A stretch of 64,000 nucleotides of DNA, from the NCBI GenBank assembly GCA_016705125.1, contig JADIYW010000024.1:10749-74748 (forward strand). The letters are read 5' to 3'. This DNA comes from Bacteroidota bacterium (GTDB lineage Bacteria > Bacteroidota > Bacteroidia > Chitinophagales > JADIYW01). Numbering within the stretch: position 1 is the stretch's first letter; every line of letters begins with the position of its first letter. Of this stretch, positions 38,637 to 48,738 are shown piece after piece. The notes below the pieces were generated by a model. It saw only the letters and a list, made by a program, of their open reading frames with translations, did not search any database and was not told the origin of the DNA. Both the position numbers and the translations under genes were made by a program.

Positions 38637-39749
38637 TTATTCGTGGTATTCAAATATTTTGTGCCCACCTTGTTTTAGGTATTGGTCTCTTTCGAACAAG
38701 GTAATATCCGAAGCCATCATATCTTTCACCAAAGACTTTAAATCATGTTTTGGCTTCCAACCGAGTTTTGTTTTTGATTTTGTTGGGTCACCAATTAATA
38801 AATCTACTTCTGTTGGTCTGAAATATCTAGGATCAATCGCAACTACTTCTTTACCAACCTCTACTTGATATTTTGGATTAGTACAAGCTACTACAAAAGC
38901 AGTCTCTTCGATTCCGGTGCCTTTAAATCCTACTTCGATTCCCAATTCGGCAAACGACATACGCACAAATTCTCTTACTTCAGTGGTTACACCAGTTGCA
39001 ATTACATAATCTTCAGGTGTGTCTTGTTGCAAAATAAGCCACATCGCTTCTACATAATCTTTTGCGTGTCCCCAATCTCTTTTTGAATTCAAATTACCTA
39101 AGAACAATTTATCTTGTAATCCCAATGCTATTTTGGAAACAGCCCTTGTAATTTTTCTTGTTACAAAGGTTTCGCCACGCAAAGGACTTTCGTGGTTAAA
39201 CAAAATACCGTTACAAGCAAACATCCCATAAGCTTCTCTATAGTTAACTGTTATCCAGAAACCATACATTTTAGCCACTGCATATGGTGAACGAGGATAA
39301 AAAGGTGTAGTCTCTGATTGCGGAATTTCTTGCACTTTCCCATACAACTCAGATGTAGAAGCCTGATAAAGCCTTGTTTTTTCTGTTAATCCAAGTAATC
39401 GGATTGCCTCTAATAATCTTAAAGACCCAATTCCGTCTACATTTGCAGTATATTCTGGTGTATCAAAACTTACTTTTACATGCGACATGGCACCCAAATT
39501 ATAAATTTCATCAGGCTGAATCTCCTGAATTATACGAATTAGATTCGTTGAATCCGACAAATCGCCAAAATGCAATTTAAATCTGACGTTATCGACATGC
39601 GGATCTTGATATAAATGATCTATCCTATCGGTATTAAATAAGGAGCTTCTTCTTTTAATACCATGTACCTCATATCCTTTGGATAATAATAACTCGGCCA
39701 AATAAGCGCCATCCTGTCCGGTAATTCCTGTTATAAGTGCTTTCTTCAT
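38637..39749 (-). CDS. gmd: GDP-mannose 4,6-dehydratase
   Basis: First enzyme of GDP-fucose synthesis, removing water from GDP-D-mannose. 370 residues from ATG 39749 ([22 protein letters not shown]). An ATG 12 codons upstream adds an unlikely extension. Seen: the NADP motif [11 protein letters not shown], the STSELYG and [13 protein letters not shown] catalytic region with Tyr-x3-Lys, and [18 protein letters not shown]. It heads the operon gmd-fcl-hypothetical-MBL hydrolase. No glycosyltransferase lies beside it. Confidence 0.96.
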   Translation of the reverse strand: MKKALITGITGQDGAYLAELLLSKGYEVHGIKRRSSLFNTDRIDHLYQDPHVDNVRFKLHFGDLSDSTNLIRIIQEIQPDEIYNLGAMSHVKVSFDTPEYTANVDGIGSLRLLEAIRLLGLTEKTRLYQASTSELYGKVQEIPQSETTPFYPRSPYAVAKMYGFWITVNYREAYGMFACNGILFNHESPLRGETFVTRKITRAVSKIALGLQDKLFLGNLNSKRDWGHAKDYVEAMWLILQQDTPEDYVIATGVTTEVREFVRMSFAELGIEVGFKGTGIEETAFVVACTNPKYQVEVGKEVVAIDPRYFRPTEVDLLIGDPTKSKTKLGWKPKHDLKSLVKDMMASDITLFERDQYLKQGGHKIFEYHE

Positions 39750-39818
39750 CAAATAATTCAATTGAAATGCAAATTTAAACAACAAATTGGTTTTTTTTGT
39801 AGTTGGATTTAATAAAGC

Positions 39819-40421
39819 ATGAAAGAAAAAGTAAATTTAAGTATTTTTATTTCTGGTGGTGGTTCAAATGCTATTCAGATTATAGAGTTTTTTAAAGACA
39901 ATAAACAAATAAATATTGCCTGTTTATTATCAAACAACCAACAATCGGGAGCTGAAAAAATAGGAAAAACGTATGAAATTCCTTACTTTATTTTTTCAAA
40001 ATTAGATTGGGAAATTCAACATCCAATTGAAAAATATTTAGAAGAAAAATCTGTGGATTTAATCATTTTAGCAGGTTTTTTAAAATTAATCCCCAAAAGC
40101 CTAATCCATCTATTCCCAAACAAAATAATCAATATTCATCCCGCCTTACTGCCAAAATATGGAGGAAAAGGAATGTATGGACATCATGTACATCAGGCCG
40201 TAAAAAATGCCAAAGAAACCACCTCTGGCATTACCATCCATTTGGTTTCTGAAATATATGATGAAGGCCCAATTCTATTCCAAAAAAAATGTAAAATTAA
40301 TGAATCGGATGATGCAGCTTTAATAGGAAAAAAAGTCCTTGAATTAGAACACAAATATTTTAGTCAAGTTATTGAAAATTACATTTTTAAAGAATTTAAA
40401 AAAAACGGACAAATCACCTAA
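39819..40421 (+). CDS. purN: Phosphoribosylglycinamide formyltransferase
   Basis: Transfers a formyl group from formyl-tetrahydrofolate to GAR in purine synthesis. 200 residues. Seen: the phosphate-binding [13 protein letters not shown], the catalytic [18 protein letters not shown] (Asn-x-His), [21 protein letters not shown] and DEGPILFQ with the catalytic Asp. Upstream of purH by 96 bp, on the same strand. Confidence 0.95.
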   Translation: MKEKVNLSIFISGGGSNAIQIIEFFKDNKQINIACLLSNNQQSGAEKIGKTYEIPYFIFSKLDWEIQHPIEKYLEEKSVDLIILAGFLKLIPKSLIHLFPNKIINIHPALLPKYGGKGMYGHHVHQAVKNAKETTSGITIHLVSEIYDEGPILFQKKCKINESDDAALIGKKVLELEHKYFSQVIENYIFKEFKKNGQIT

Positions 40422-40483
40422 AAACATAAACAAGTATTAACATTTAATATACATTTATGCATTATTTCTGCTATTAAAAAATG

Positions 40484-40491
40484 TATTTTTG
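40484..40491 (+). promoter_or_regulatory. -7 element of the purH promoter
   Basis: TATTTTTG, fitting TAnnTTTG, lies 26 nt before the TTG start of purH. A -33 TTTG at the proper spacing is not evident. Confidence 0.45.
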
Positions 40492-40517
40492 TGCCTTAAT
40501 AACAAAATATCGTTCCA

Positions 40518-42035
40518 TTGCAAAAAATTCATTCTGCTTTAATTTCGGTTTATTACAAAGACGGCCTAGAATCTTTAGTAAAAACCCTTGTTAGTCAAGG
40601 TGTTACAATATATTCAACTGGCGGAACCCAATCATTTATTGAATCACTTGGGTTTGATGTAATTCCTGTTGAGGATTTAACAGATTATCCATCCATTTTG
40701 GGCGGCAGAGTAAAAACCCTCCATCCAAAAATTTTTGGTGGTATTTTGGGTAGAAGAGACCATAAGGAAGACATTGAGCAAATGACGAGTTATGAAATTC
40801 CTGAAATTGATTTAGTTATTGTGGATTTATATCCTTTTGAAGAGACATTGTCAAAAACAGATAATGAGGAAGAAATAATTGAGAAAATTGACATTGGAGG
40901 TATTTCACTAATAAGAGCAGCGGCTAAAAATTTTAAAGATGTTGTTATTTTATCGTCTAAATCGCAATACGCAGAATTAGAAGATATTATCAAAAAACAA
41001 GAAGGTCAGACGAATCTTTTACAAAGAAAGAAATTTGCTGCACAAGCATTTGCAGTCTCTAGTCATTACGATACCGCCATTTTTAATCATTTTAATAAAG
41101 ATTTTGCATTCCCATATTTAAAAGTTAGCCATTTGGAAGGAGAAACCTTACGATATGGAGAAAATCCACACCAAGCCGGTATTTTTTATGGCGATTTGGA
41201 ATCTTTTTTTACAAAACTAAATGGAAAAGAACTTTCGTATAATAATTTGGTGGATGTTGATGCTGGGGTACAATTGATAAATGAATTTGAGGAGCCAACA
41301 GTTGCAATATTAAAACACACCAATCCATGTGGTGTGGCATCTCGAAACAATATAGTTGATGCATGGGAAGCCGCTTTGGCTGGCGATCCTGTTTCAGCTT
41401 TTGGAGGAGTGATTATTACCAATTCAACTATCAATAAAGCGGTTGCTGAAAAAATAAATCAATTATTTTTTGAAGTATTAATTGCACCAAATTATGATAA
41501 AGATGCAATTGAAATACTTACTGCGAAAAAGAACCGAATTATTTTAGTTCAAAAAATATTTAATACCCAAAAAACACAAATAAAAACCTTGTTGAATGGC
41601 GTCATTGCCCAAGACAATGATTACAAAACAGAAACAGAAAGTGATTTAAAGGTAGCGACTTTAAAAACACCTACTAATGAAGAATTAAGCGATTTAATCT
41701 TTGCAACTAAAGTTGTAAAACATTTAAAATCGAATACTATTGTTTTTGCAAAAAACAAGCAACTACTCGGTATGGGATGCGGACAAACTTCCAGAGTAGA
41801 CGCTACAAAACAAGCCATTGAAAAAGCAAGTACTTTTAATTTCGACCTAAATGGTGCTGTGATGGCAAGCGATGCCTTTTTTCCTTTTCCAGATTGCGTT
41901 GAAATTGCATTTAATGCTGGCATTAGATCAATTTTGCAACCTGGAGGCTCAATAAAAGACCAAGATTCCATAGATTTTTGCAATAAAAAAGAAATTTCTA
42001 TGGTAATGAGTGGCACAAGACATTTTAAACATTAA
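40518..42035 (+). CDS. purH: Bifunctional AICAR transformylase/IMP cyclohydrolase
   Basis: Last two steps of IMP synthesis. 505 residues. The N-terminal cyclohydrolase has ALISVYYKDGLESLVKTL, YSTGGTQSFIE and GRVKTLHPKIFGGIL. The C-terminal transformylase has LRYGENPHQAGIFY, LKHTNPCGVAS and the final SDAFFPFPDCVE and QPGGSIKD. The start is TTG at 40518 (MQKIHSALIS); it aligns with the usual family start and no ATG is near. mreB follows after 28 bp, so the shape genes may be partly transcribed from here. Confidence 0.96.
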   Translation: MQKIHSALISVYYKDGLESLVKTLVSQGVTIYSTGGTQSFIESLGFDVIPVEDLTDYPSILGGRVKTLHPKIFGGILGRRDHKEDIEQMTSYEIPEIDLVIVDLYPFEETLSKTDNEEEIIEKIDIGGISLIRAAAKNFKDVVILSSKSQYAELEDIIKKQEGQTNLLQRKKFAAQAFAVSSHYDTAIFNHFNKDFAFPYLKVSHLEGETLRYGENPHQAGIFYGDLESFFTKLNGKELSYNNLVDVDAGVQLINEFEEPTVAILKHTNPCGVASRNNIVDAWEAALAGDPVSAFGGVIITNSTINKAVAEKINQLFFEVLIAPNYDKDAIEILTAKKNRIILVQKIFNTQKTQIKTLLNGVIAQDNDYKTETESDLKVATLKTPTNEELSDLIFATKVVKHLKSNTIVFAKNKQLLGMGCGQTSRVDATKQAIEKASTFNFDLNGAVMASDAFFPFPDCVEIAFNAGIRSILQPGGSIKDQDSIDFCNKKEISMVMSGTRHFKH

Positions 42036-42063
42036 CTTTACAAAATAATTTATACATAATACA

Positions 42064-43086
42064 ATGGGGCTGTTTAGTTTTTTCAATAAAGAGATTGCAA
42101 TCGATTTAGGAACTGCAAATACTTTAATCATTTATAAAGACCAAGTGGTGGTAGATGAGCCATCAATAGTTGCAATCGACAAAAGAACAAAAACGGTTAT
42201 TGCTGTTGGAAAAAAAGCAATGATGATGCATGAAAAAACACATGCAGATATAGAAACGATTAGACCGTTAAAAGATGGTGTAATTGCTAATTTCCAAGCT
42301 GCCGAAGCAATGATTAGAGGATTCATTGGCATGATGAACGAAAAAAATAGTTGGTTCAAGCCATCTCTTACCATGGTTATCTGTATTCCATCTGGTATTA
42401 CTGAGGTAGAAAAAAGAGCAGTATTTGACTCCGCTGAACATGCAAATGCACGTGAAAGATATTTAATACATGAGCCAATGGCAGCTGCTCTTGGTATAGG
42501 ACTTGATGTAGAACAACCTGAAGGAAATATGATTATTGACATAGGTGGTGGAACAACAGAAATTGCTGTTATTGCTTTGTCGGGTATTGTAGCCGATCAA
42601 TCGATCAGAATCGCAGGTGATGAATTTACCCAAGATATAGTAGAATATATAAAAAGACAACACAATATGCTTATTGGTGAACGAACTGGTGAGGCTATAA
42701 AAATAAATGTTGGGTCAGCTTTACAAGATTTGCCAAATCCCCCAGACGATTATTTTGTTCACGGTCGCGATTTGCTGACAGGTATTCCTAAGCAAATTTC
42801 GGTTTCTTATCAAGAAATTGCTGGTGCTTTAGATAAATCAATTTCAAAAATAGAAGAAGCAATTATGAAGGCGTTAGAAATTACACCTCCTGAGTTAGCA
42901 TCTGATATTTACAGAAAAGGACTTTATCTTACAGGTGGAGGTGCTTTATTGCGTGGCCTAGATTTAAGATTATCTTCTAAAACCAAACTTCCCGTTCAAG
43001 TGGCTGACGATCCTTTGAGAGCAGTAGTAAGAGGAACAGGATTAGCCTTAAAGAATAGAGACAAATACACTTTCCTTATGAGTTAA
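42064..43086 (+). CDS. mreB: Rod-shape determining protein MreB
   Basis: Actin-like protein that guides lateral wall synthesis. 340 residues. Seen: the phosphate-1 loop IAIDLGTANTLI, phosphate-2 loop IDIGGGTTEIAVIAL, the adenosine motif LTGGGALLRGLD, and the amphipathic N-terminal MGLFSFF, which can lie on the membrane. First gene of mreB-mreC-mreD-mrdA-rodA, the elongasome operon, all tightly spaced. Confidence 0.97.
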   Translation: MGLFSFFNKEIAIDLGTANTLIIYKDQVVVDEPSIVAIDKRTKTVIAVGKKAMMMHEKTHADIETIRPLKDGVIANFQAAEAMIRGFIGMMNEKNSWFKPSLTMVICIPSGITEVEKRAVFDSAEHANARERYLIHEPMAAALGIGLDVEQPEGNMIIDIGGGTTEIAVIALSGIVADQSIRIAGDEFTQDIVEYIKRQHNMLIGERTGEAIKINVGSALQDLPNPPDDYFVHGRDLLTGIPKQISVSYQEIAGALDKSISKIEEAIMKALEITPPELASDIYRKGLYLTGGGALLRGLDLRLSSKTKLPVQVADDPLRAVVRGTGLALKNRDKYTFLMS

Positions 43087-43090
43087 TCAA

Positions 43091-43933
43091 ATGAGAAATC
43101 TTCTTTTTCTCCTATCGAAAATACATGCATTATTGCTATTTATCGTATTAGAGATAATTGCTTTTAGTCTTATTTCAAAATCCCACACCTATCAAGGTGC
43201 CTCTATTTCCAACACAAGCAATTGGTTTACAGGTTCTTTTTATAATTTTTCAGAAAATTATACTCAATATTTTGGATTGCGAAATGAAAATATAGCATTA
43301 CAAAAAGAAAATGCTCGTTTGAGAGGACAACTCAAATATTTTGCCAACTATCCCAAACAAGATTCAATTTATCCAAAAAGGGATTCCCTCTCTAGTTATA
43401 TTTATATCCCAGCCAAAGTAATTAATAACACTATTTACAAAACCCATAATTTCATTACCATTAACAAAGGAAGTAATGACGGGATAAAAGTTGACATGGG
43501 TGTAATGAATAGCAATGGAGTTGTAGGAATAGTTTCAAAGGTCTCGGATAATTATGCTTTAGTAATGTCGATTTTGAATACGAACACTTCTATAAGTGTA
43601 AAACATAAAAAATCAGGTGCTTTTGGTAATTTTAAATGGAAAGGATTTAATCCTACTATTGTAAATGTAGAGGACATGAGCAAAACAGCCAATGTAAAAA
43701 AAGGAGATACCATTGTTACCTCTGGCTATTCCACCATTTTTCCACCTGATTTCCCAATTGCAATCGCCAAAAATGTTAAAACGATTAAAGAAAGTGGATT
43801 TCAGAAAATTGAAACCACACCTACAGCGGATATAAATAAAATAGACTATGTTTATATAGTTGAAAAAATAGAGAAAATGGAAATTGATTCATTGGAATCG
43901 GAACTATCTAAACCACAATTAAATGACAGGTAG
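43091..43933 (+). CDS. mreC: Rod-shape determining protein MreC
   Basis: Periplasmic scaffold of the elongasome, bridging MreB/MreD to penicillin-binding protein 2. 280 residues: one N-terminal membrane helix (about 10-30), a coiled coil (about 60-85, NIALQKENARLRGQLKYF) and the beta-domain with KVINNTIYKTHNFITINKGSNDGIKVDMGVMNSNGVVGIV. It overlaps mreD by 11 bp. Confidence 0.94.
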   Translation: MRNLLFLLSKIHALLLFIVLEIIAFSLISKSHTYQGASISNTSNWFTGSFYNFSENYTQYFGLRNENIALQKENARLRGQLKYFANYPKQDSIYPKRDSLSSYIYIPAKVINNTIYKTHNFITINKGSNDGIKVDMGVMNSNGVVGIVSKVSDNYALVMSILNTNTSISVKHKKSGAFGNFKWKGFNPTIVNVEDMSKTANVKKGDTIVTSGYSTIFPPDFPIAIAKNVKTIKESGFQKIETTPTADINKIDYVYIVEKIEKMEIDSLESELSKPQLNDR

Positions 43934-44447
43934 GTATATTTTTCCAAATACGATTCGATTTATCTTGGTGCTTTTGCTTCAAGTATTTGTATTGAATAAT
44001 ATAAATCTATTTGGATGGGCAAGTCCGATGGTTTATCCTTTTTTAATTTTATTACTTCCTATCAATTTACCTGTTTCAATTGTATTACTTTCTGCATTTT
44101 TTGCTGGATATACAGTAGACTTTTGGAGCAACGGAGGTGGCATACATGCGGCAAGCCTTACGTTAATGGCTTTTTTGCGCAAACCATTACTTACGCAGCT
44201 AATGCCGCAATCGGGATATGAAAAAGATGAGCTTCCAACATTCGTCAACCAAGGAATTGGATGGTTTTTTATCTATTCGGGCATTATGCTATTTATTCAT
44301 CATCTAATGTATTTTGTTTTAGAAGCATATTCACTTAGTAATTTTGGACTTACCCTTTTCAGGGTTTTAGTAAGTGGAATAGTGTCGATAATGCTTTATT
44401 GGATCGTAAGTTTAACTGCATTGCCAAATAGAAAAAAACAACGATAA
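43923..44447 (+). CDS. mreD: Rod-shape determining protein MreD
   Basis: Integral membrane member of the elongasome. 174 residues, five or six hydrophobic segments covering most of the chain, with the typical central SAFFAGYTVDFWSNGGGIHAASLTLMAFLRK. Start at 43923 overlaps the mreC stop; the stop overlaps the mrdA start by one base. Sequence conservation in this family is low, so position in the operon is part of the evidence. Confidence 0.9.
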   Translation: MTGRYIFPNTIRFILVLLLQVFVLNNINLFGWASPMVYPFLILLLPINLPVSIVLLSAFFAGYTVDFWSNGGGIHAASLTLMAFLRKPLLTQLMPQSGYEKDELPTFVNQGIGWFFIYSGIMLFIHHLMYFVLEAYSLSNFGLTLFRVLVSGIVSIMLYWIVSLTALPNRKKQR

Positions 44448-46342
44448 TGGCAATATTAAGAGAAGGAAATAGTAGTTTGCTGCGGCCTGCCATAATTATC
44501 GTTGCAGTTATTTATCTTATTCGCTTATTTATTCTTCAAGTGGGAAGCCCAACTTATAAAATGCAGGCTACAAACAACGTAATTAAAAAACAAACTATTT
44601 ATCCCTCTCGTAAATTGATTTTAGATAGAAAAGGCAAAGTATTGGTATATAATGAAGCATTTTATGATATTTATGTGCAAAAAAATGCTGTAAAAGATTG
44701 TGACACCCTTTCATTTTGTGAACTTTTGGGGATTGAAAAAGCTACATTTATAAAAAAAATGAAAAACATTGCAACTAGCCAAAAGCCGACTGTTTTTTTA
44801 CGACAAATAGCACCCTTGGATTTTGCAAAATTTCAAGAACATCTTTTCCGTTTTCCTGGTTTCTCCTATAAGATATCGGAAATGCGCCGTTTTCCTTACC
44901 GATCTGGAGGAATGCTATTTGGTTATTTGGCAGAGGTAGATCAAAAAATGATAGATGAATCGGACCATTATTATGAATTAGGCGATTATGCTGGCAAAAC
45001 GGGGATGGAATCCTATTATGAGGAAATTTTAAGAGGTATTAAAGGCTCTTCATTACAAATTGTAGACAACTTAAATAGACCAAAAGGGGTTTTTAAAAAT
45101 GGTGAAGAAGACCAAATGCCTATTTCTGGGAAAGACCTAGTAACCGGCCTTGACGCTGAACTCCAAAAATATGGAGAAGAATTAATGAAAAACAAAATGG
45201 GTTCAGTTGTGGCCATAGACCCCAGAACGGGTGAAATACTAGCCTATATTTCCGCACCCACATTCGACCCAAACATCCTGACAGGTCGCTATTTCGGAAA
45301 TAATTATAGGGTATTGAATGGAGATAAATATAAACCATTATTTAATCGACCGATAATGGCGACCTATCCACCAGGCTCTACTTTTAAATTGGCTGGTTCG
45401 CTCATTGCATTCCAAACAGGCACAAAAATGCCAGAAGATGGTTATTCATGCCACCATGGTTTCAGAATTGGCAGGCATACTATCAATTGCCATAGCCATG
45501 CCTATATTAAAAATGGACAAGAAGCCATCTCGCATAGTTGTAATGCCTATTATTGTCAGGTTTTTAAGGATTTAGTGAGCAATGATAGTGCTTATGGCTC
45601 AGTAGAAAATGCCTATAAAGTGTGGTGGGATTTCATGAGTTCTTTTGGTTTTGGGCATAAACTGGGAATTGACATGAATTCAGAGAAATCTGGAAATTTG
45701 CCAACGGCCAATTATTACAACAAAGTTTATGGCAAGAAAAACTGGAAAGCTACAACTATAATTTCAATTGCCATTGGGCAAGGAGAGGTATTGGCTACTC
45801 CACTTCAAATGGCTAATGAGGTAGCAATGATTGCCAATAGAGGTTATTTTTATGCGCCACATATTGTAAAAGGATATGTAGAAAACGACACCTTAAAATC
45901 ATTTAATTATCCAAAAACAGTTGTTCCGATAGACAAAAAATGGTTCACGCCGGTAATTGATGGAATGGAATTGGTAGTAAAAAGTGGAACTGCAGCAAAA
46001 GTAAACATGGAAGAATTGCATATGTGTGGCAAAACAGGCACCGCCCAAAACCCTCATGGAAAAGACCACTCTATGTTTGTAGCATTTGCACCTAAAGAAA
46101 AACCAACCATTGCAATAGCGGTTGTAGTCGAAAATGCAGGATTCGGAGCATCATTTGCTGCACCAATTGCCTCGCTAATGATAGAAAAATACATGAACGA
46201 CACCATAGCCAAAAAAAGAAAGCCCCTTGAAAAAAGAATGTTGGAGGCTAAGTTGATTTATAAAGAAACACCAAAAAAAGATAGCATTCCTATAAAGAAA
46301 GACACTTTGAAACAAACAGCAGTTAAACCAAAAACAGATTAA
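44447..46342 (+). CDS. mrdA: Penicillin-binding protein 2
   Basis: Peptidoglycan transpeptidase of the elongasome, working with RodA. 631 residues: membrane anchor at the N-terminus (LRPAIIIVAVIYLIRLFIL), the pedestal domain, and the transpeptidase with YPPGSTFKLAG (nucleophile Ser near 310, Ser-x2-Lys), the SCN-type motif HSCNAYYCQV and KTGTAQN. A Lys/Pro-rich tail of about 45 residues follows the fold. Its start overlaps mreD, and rodA begins 2 bp after its stop. Confidence 0.95.
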   Translation: MAILREGNSSLLRPAIIIVAVIYLIRLFILQVGSPTYKMQATNNVIKKQTIYPSRKLILDRKGKVLVYNEAFYDIYVQKNAVKDCDTLSFCELLGIEKATFIKKMKNIATSQKPTVFLRQIAPLDFAKFQEHLFRFPGFSYKISEMRRFPYRSGGMLFGYLAEVDQKMIDESDHYYELGDYAGKTGMESYYEEILRGIKGSSLQIVDNLNRPKGVFKNGEEDQMPISGKDLVTGLDAELQKYGEELMKNKMGSVVAIDPRTGEILAYISAPTFDPNILTGRYFGNNYRVLNGDKYKPLFNRPIMATYPPGSTFKLAGSLIAFQTGTKMPEDGYSCHHGFRIGRHTINCHSHAYIKNGQEAISHSCNAYYCQVFKDLVSNDSAYGSVENAYKVWWDFMSSFGFGHKLGIDMNSEKSGNLPTANYYNKVYGKKNWKATTIISIAIGQGEVLATPLQMANEVAMIANRGYFYAPHIVKGYVENDTLKSFNYPKTVVPIDKKWFTPVIDGMELVVKSGTAAKVNMEELHMCGKTGTAQNPHGKDHSMFVAFAPKEKPTIAIAVVVENAGFGASFAAPIASLMIEKYMNDTIAKKRKPLEKRMLEAKLIYKETPKKDSIPIKKDTLKQTAVKPKTD

Positions 46343-46344
46343 AA

Positions 46345-47610
46345 GTGAGATCTAAAAGTCAACTTTATGGGCCGGTGGATGTGGAAGTAATTTTACTTTA
46401 CATGGCATTGGTATTTATCGGATGGATTTCTATTTTCTCTTCTTCATATGATGGAGAAGGATTTAAAATATTCGACCTATCCAAAAATTACGGCAAACAA
46501 TTGCTTTGGATTGGCGTTTCTGGATTTTTATTTATTACCATATTAGTCATAAATAAACGAGTGTTAACCGTAATTCCTTTTCCTATATATCTTTCAACGA
46601 TTATTCTTTTAGGAATTGTATTTGTGGTTGGAAAAGCGTTAAAGGGAGATGCCAACTGGATTGATTTAGGTTTTTTTAAGCTGCAACCCTCAGAATTTGC
46701 AAAACTAGGGACAGCACTTGCTTTGGCAAAATTTTTAAGCCTCCCCAACGTAAAATTTTCAAACTTTAGAGATAAAGTAATTGCTATAGCATTAATCGGA
46801 TTACCTGCTTTAATGATTTTGGCCCAGGGCGACGCAGGCTCTTTTTTAGTCTATATAGGTTTTGCTTTTGTTTTAAATAGAGAAGGACTTCCAGATGGAT
46901 TTATATTTTTAGGTCTTTACGTTATTTTTATAAGTGTATTGGCTTTGGTTGTAAACAAATACATCCTAATAGGCATTATTGCTTTAGTCTTTTCAGCTAT
47001 TATTTATTACAAATGGGTACAAAAGGCATGGGTAAAAGTTTTGGTTGTGGCTATGGTGCTTTCAATGACTTATTCTACTTCCGTAAATTTTATTTTCAAC
47101 AATGTGCTTGAAAACCACCAAAGAAGTAGAATAAATGTAATTCTAGGAAAGGTTACGGACAATTCAGGCGCAGCCTACAACCTAAATCAATCAAAAATTG
47201 CAATTGGTTCGGGTGGTTTTTTTGGCAAAGGATGGCTTCATGGCACTCAAACTAGGTATGATTTTGTACCCGAATTGAGTACCGATTTTATTTTTTGTGT
47301 AATCGGTGAAGAATTCGGTTTTTTTGGTGTATTTGTACTTATTTCTGTTTTTGTAATGCTGCTCATCAAACTGCTCAATTTGGCCGAACGACAAAACAAT
47401 ACTTTTAATAGAGTATATATGTACTCGGTTGTTTCGATTATCTTCATGCATTTACTCGTAAACATAGGCATGACAATTGGTTTATTGCCCGTAATAGGCA
47501 TACCGCTGCCACTGATTAGTTATGGAGGTTCTTCGATGCTAACTTTCTCAGTTATGATAGCTATAGCTGTAAAATTGGATAGTGCGAGAATATTAAGGGC
47601 TGGTGCTTAG
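46345..47610 (+). CDS. rodA: Rod-shape SEDS glycosyltransferase RodA
   Basis: Peptidoglycan polymerase that adds lipid II to glycan strands together with PBP2. 421 residues, GTG start, about ten membrane segments. Seen: LKGDANWIDLGFFKLQPSEFAKLG near residue 90-115 and the SEDS hallmark IPLPLISYGGSSMLTF near the end. Typical Bacteroidota RodA carries extra loops, as here around residues 200-260. Last gene of the shape operon. Confidence 0.95.
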   Translation: MRSKSQLYGPVDVEVILLYMALVFIGWISIFSSSYDGEGFKIFDLSKNYGKQLLWIGVSGFLFITILVINKRVLTVIPFPIYLSTIILLGIVFVVGKALKGDANWIDLGFFKLQPSEFAKLGTALALAKFLSLPNVKFSNFRDKVIAIALIGLPALMILAQGDAGSFLVYIGFAFVLNREGLPDGFIFLGLYVIFISVLALVVNKYILIGIIALVFSAIIYYKWVQKAWVKVLVVAMVLSMTYSTSVNFIFNNVLENHQRSRINVILGKVTDNSGAAYNLNQSKIAIGSGGFFGKGWLHGTQTRYDFVPELSTDFIFCVIGEEFGFFGVFVLISVFVMLLIKLLNLAERQNNTFNRVYMYSVVSIIFMHLLVNIGMTIGLLPVIGIPLPLISYGGSSMLTFSVMIAIAVKLDSARILRAGA

Positions 47611-47688
47611 ATATGGCTATTGAGTATTCTTTTAAAAGTGAACTTCCTTTTCTCAAACACACTAATTAAACATTAATAAAATTCATCC

Positions 47689-48033
47689 TTAAGCCTTAAA
47701 AGAACTGCCACAACCACAGGTTTCCTCTGCATTTGGATTATTGAATATAAAACCACGATTATCCAAACCAGCCTTAAAATCTAATTCAGTACCTTGTAAA
47801 TACATTTCTTGGGCTTTATCAATGATTATTTTAACACCATCAAGTTCGTAGATATTATCCTGTTCTTTCTTTTCGTCAAAACCAAGAATATAGGAAAACC
47901 CAGCACAACCTCCGCCTTTTACGCCAATTCTCAGGTAACAATTAGAGGGTACATTAAGCGAACTATATAGATGTACAACCTCAGCCACCGCATTGCTGGT
48001 CATACTTAATGGACTTGTAACTATTTCTGTCAT
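47689..48033 (-). CDS. IscA/ErpA-type iron-sulphur assembly protein
   Basis: A-type carrier that delivers [Fe-S] clusters to target proteins. 114 residues with the three conserved cysteines: Cys in GGGCAGFSY and the pair in ETCGCGSSF. Between them is the usual LDFKAGLDNRGFIFNNPNAE. Whether it acts as SufA, IscA or ErpA cannot be told; no suf or isc gene is adjacent. Convergent with rodA. Confidence 0.93.
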   Translation of the reverse strand: MTEIVTSPLSMTSNAVAEVVHLYSSLNVPSNCYLRIGVKGGGCAGFSYILGFDEKKEQDNIYELDGVKIIIDKAQEMYLQGTELDFKAGLDNRGFIFNNPNAEETCGCGSSFKA

Positions 48034-48156
48034 AAAATACTTTTCTTATATAAACAATTAAAACTTAAAAAAGTGCAGCAAATTTACAACCAAATTTAAT
48101 ATAAATACACAATTTAATTTTTTGCTAATAATAATTAATATTTCACAGTTTACGAA

Positions 48157-48183
48157 TTGTTTACTGCTTCTTTTCTACCTTTG
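48157..48183 (+). promoter_or_regulatory. Promoter of the membrane protein/5'-nucleotidase unit
   Basis: TTG at 48157-48159, 16 nt gap, then TACCTTTG at 48176-48183. Both boxes fit the Bacteroidota consensus; the start codon is 18 nt downstream. Confidence 0.65.
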
Positions 48184-48201
48184 TAAAAAATAATTATTTA
48201 A

Positions 48202-48738
48202 ATGGAAACTGTTTTAGAAATATTGAAATTTACCATACCATCCATCATCATTTTATTAGGTGCTTACTTCATGATAGGTTCTTTTTTTGAAGAAGAAGGA
48301 AAAAAGAGAAGTTATGATTTGAGAAGAATGCTCAGTATCGAAAATGGAAAAATTTCACTCCCTTTAAGATTGCAAGCTTATGAAAGAATTTTGGTTTTTT
48401 TAGAAAGAATCCATCCCAATTCGCTCATTACAAGGGTTAGAACTGCAGATATGTCATCATCGGATTTGCAACTTATGCTTGTAAAAACGATCAGAGAAGA
48501 ATACGAATATAATATTTCGCAACAATTATATATAAGTAAAGAATCATGGATGATGGTGAATATGGCGAAAGAGGAAATGATAAAATTAATTAACCTAATC
48601 GGTTCCAAAATGCATCCTGAAAGCAATAATTTGGAATTAACTAAAGCAATATTTGAATACTTTATTTCTACAAATCAAGAATTTCCCACCCAATTAGCTA
48701 TAAATTTTTTGAAAGAAGATGCGAAAAGCCTATTTTAG
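48202..48738 (+). CDS. DUF7935-type membrane-anchored protein
   Basis: 178 residues. One N-terminal membrane helix (IPSIIILLGAYFMIGSFF) followed by a cytoplasmic helical domain with conserved LPLRLQAYERILVFLERIHPNSLITRV, the hallmark of a Bacteroidota-only family of unknown function. The family name is given from memory. Its stop overlaps the next gene by 20 bp, so it is the first gene of an operon with the two 5'-nucleotidase genes. Confidence 0.78.
   Translation: METVLEILKFTIPSIIILLGAYFMIGSFFEEEGKKRSYDLRRMLSIENGKISLPLRLQAYERILVFLERIHPNSLITRVRTADMSSSDLQLMLVKTIREEYEYNISQQLYISKESWMMVNMAKEEMIKLINLIGSKMHPESNNLELTKAIFEYFISTNQEFPTQLAINFLKEDAKSLF

Noticed and set aside
45277..45286. REP-like CCTGACAGGT in mrdA, and a shorter match at 42775 in mreB
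   Set aside because: Both are partial, lack the AA/TT flanks, and encode conserved Leu-Thr-Gly codons of the genes; chance matches.
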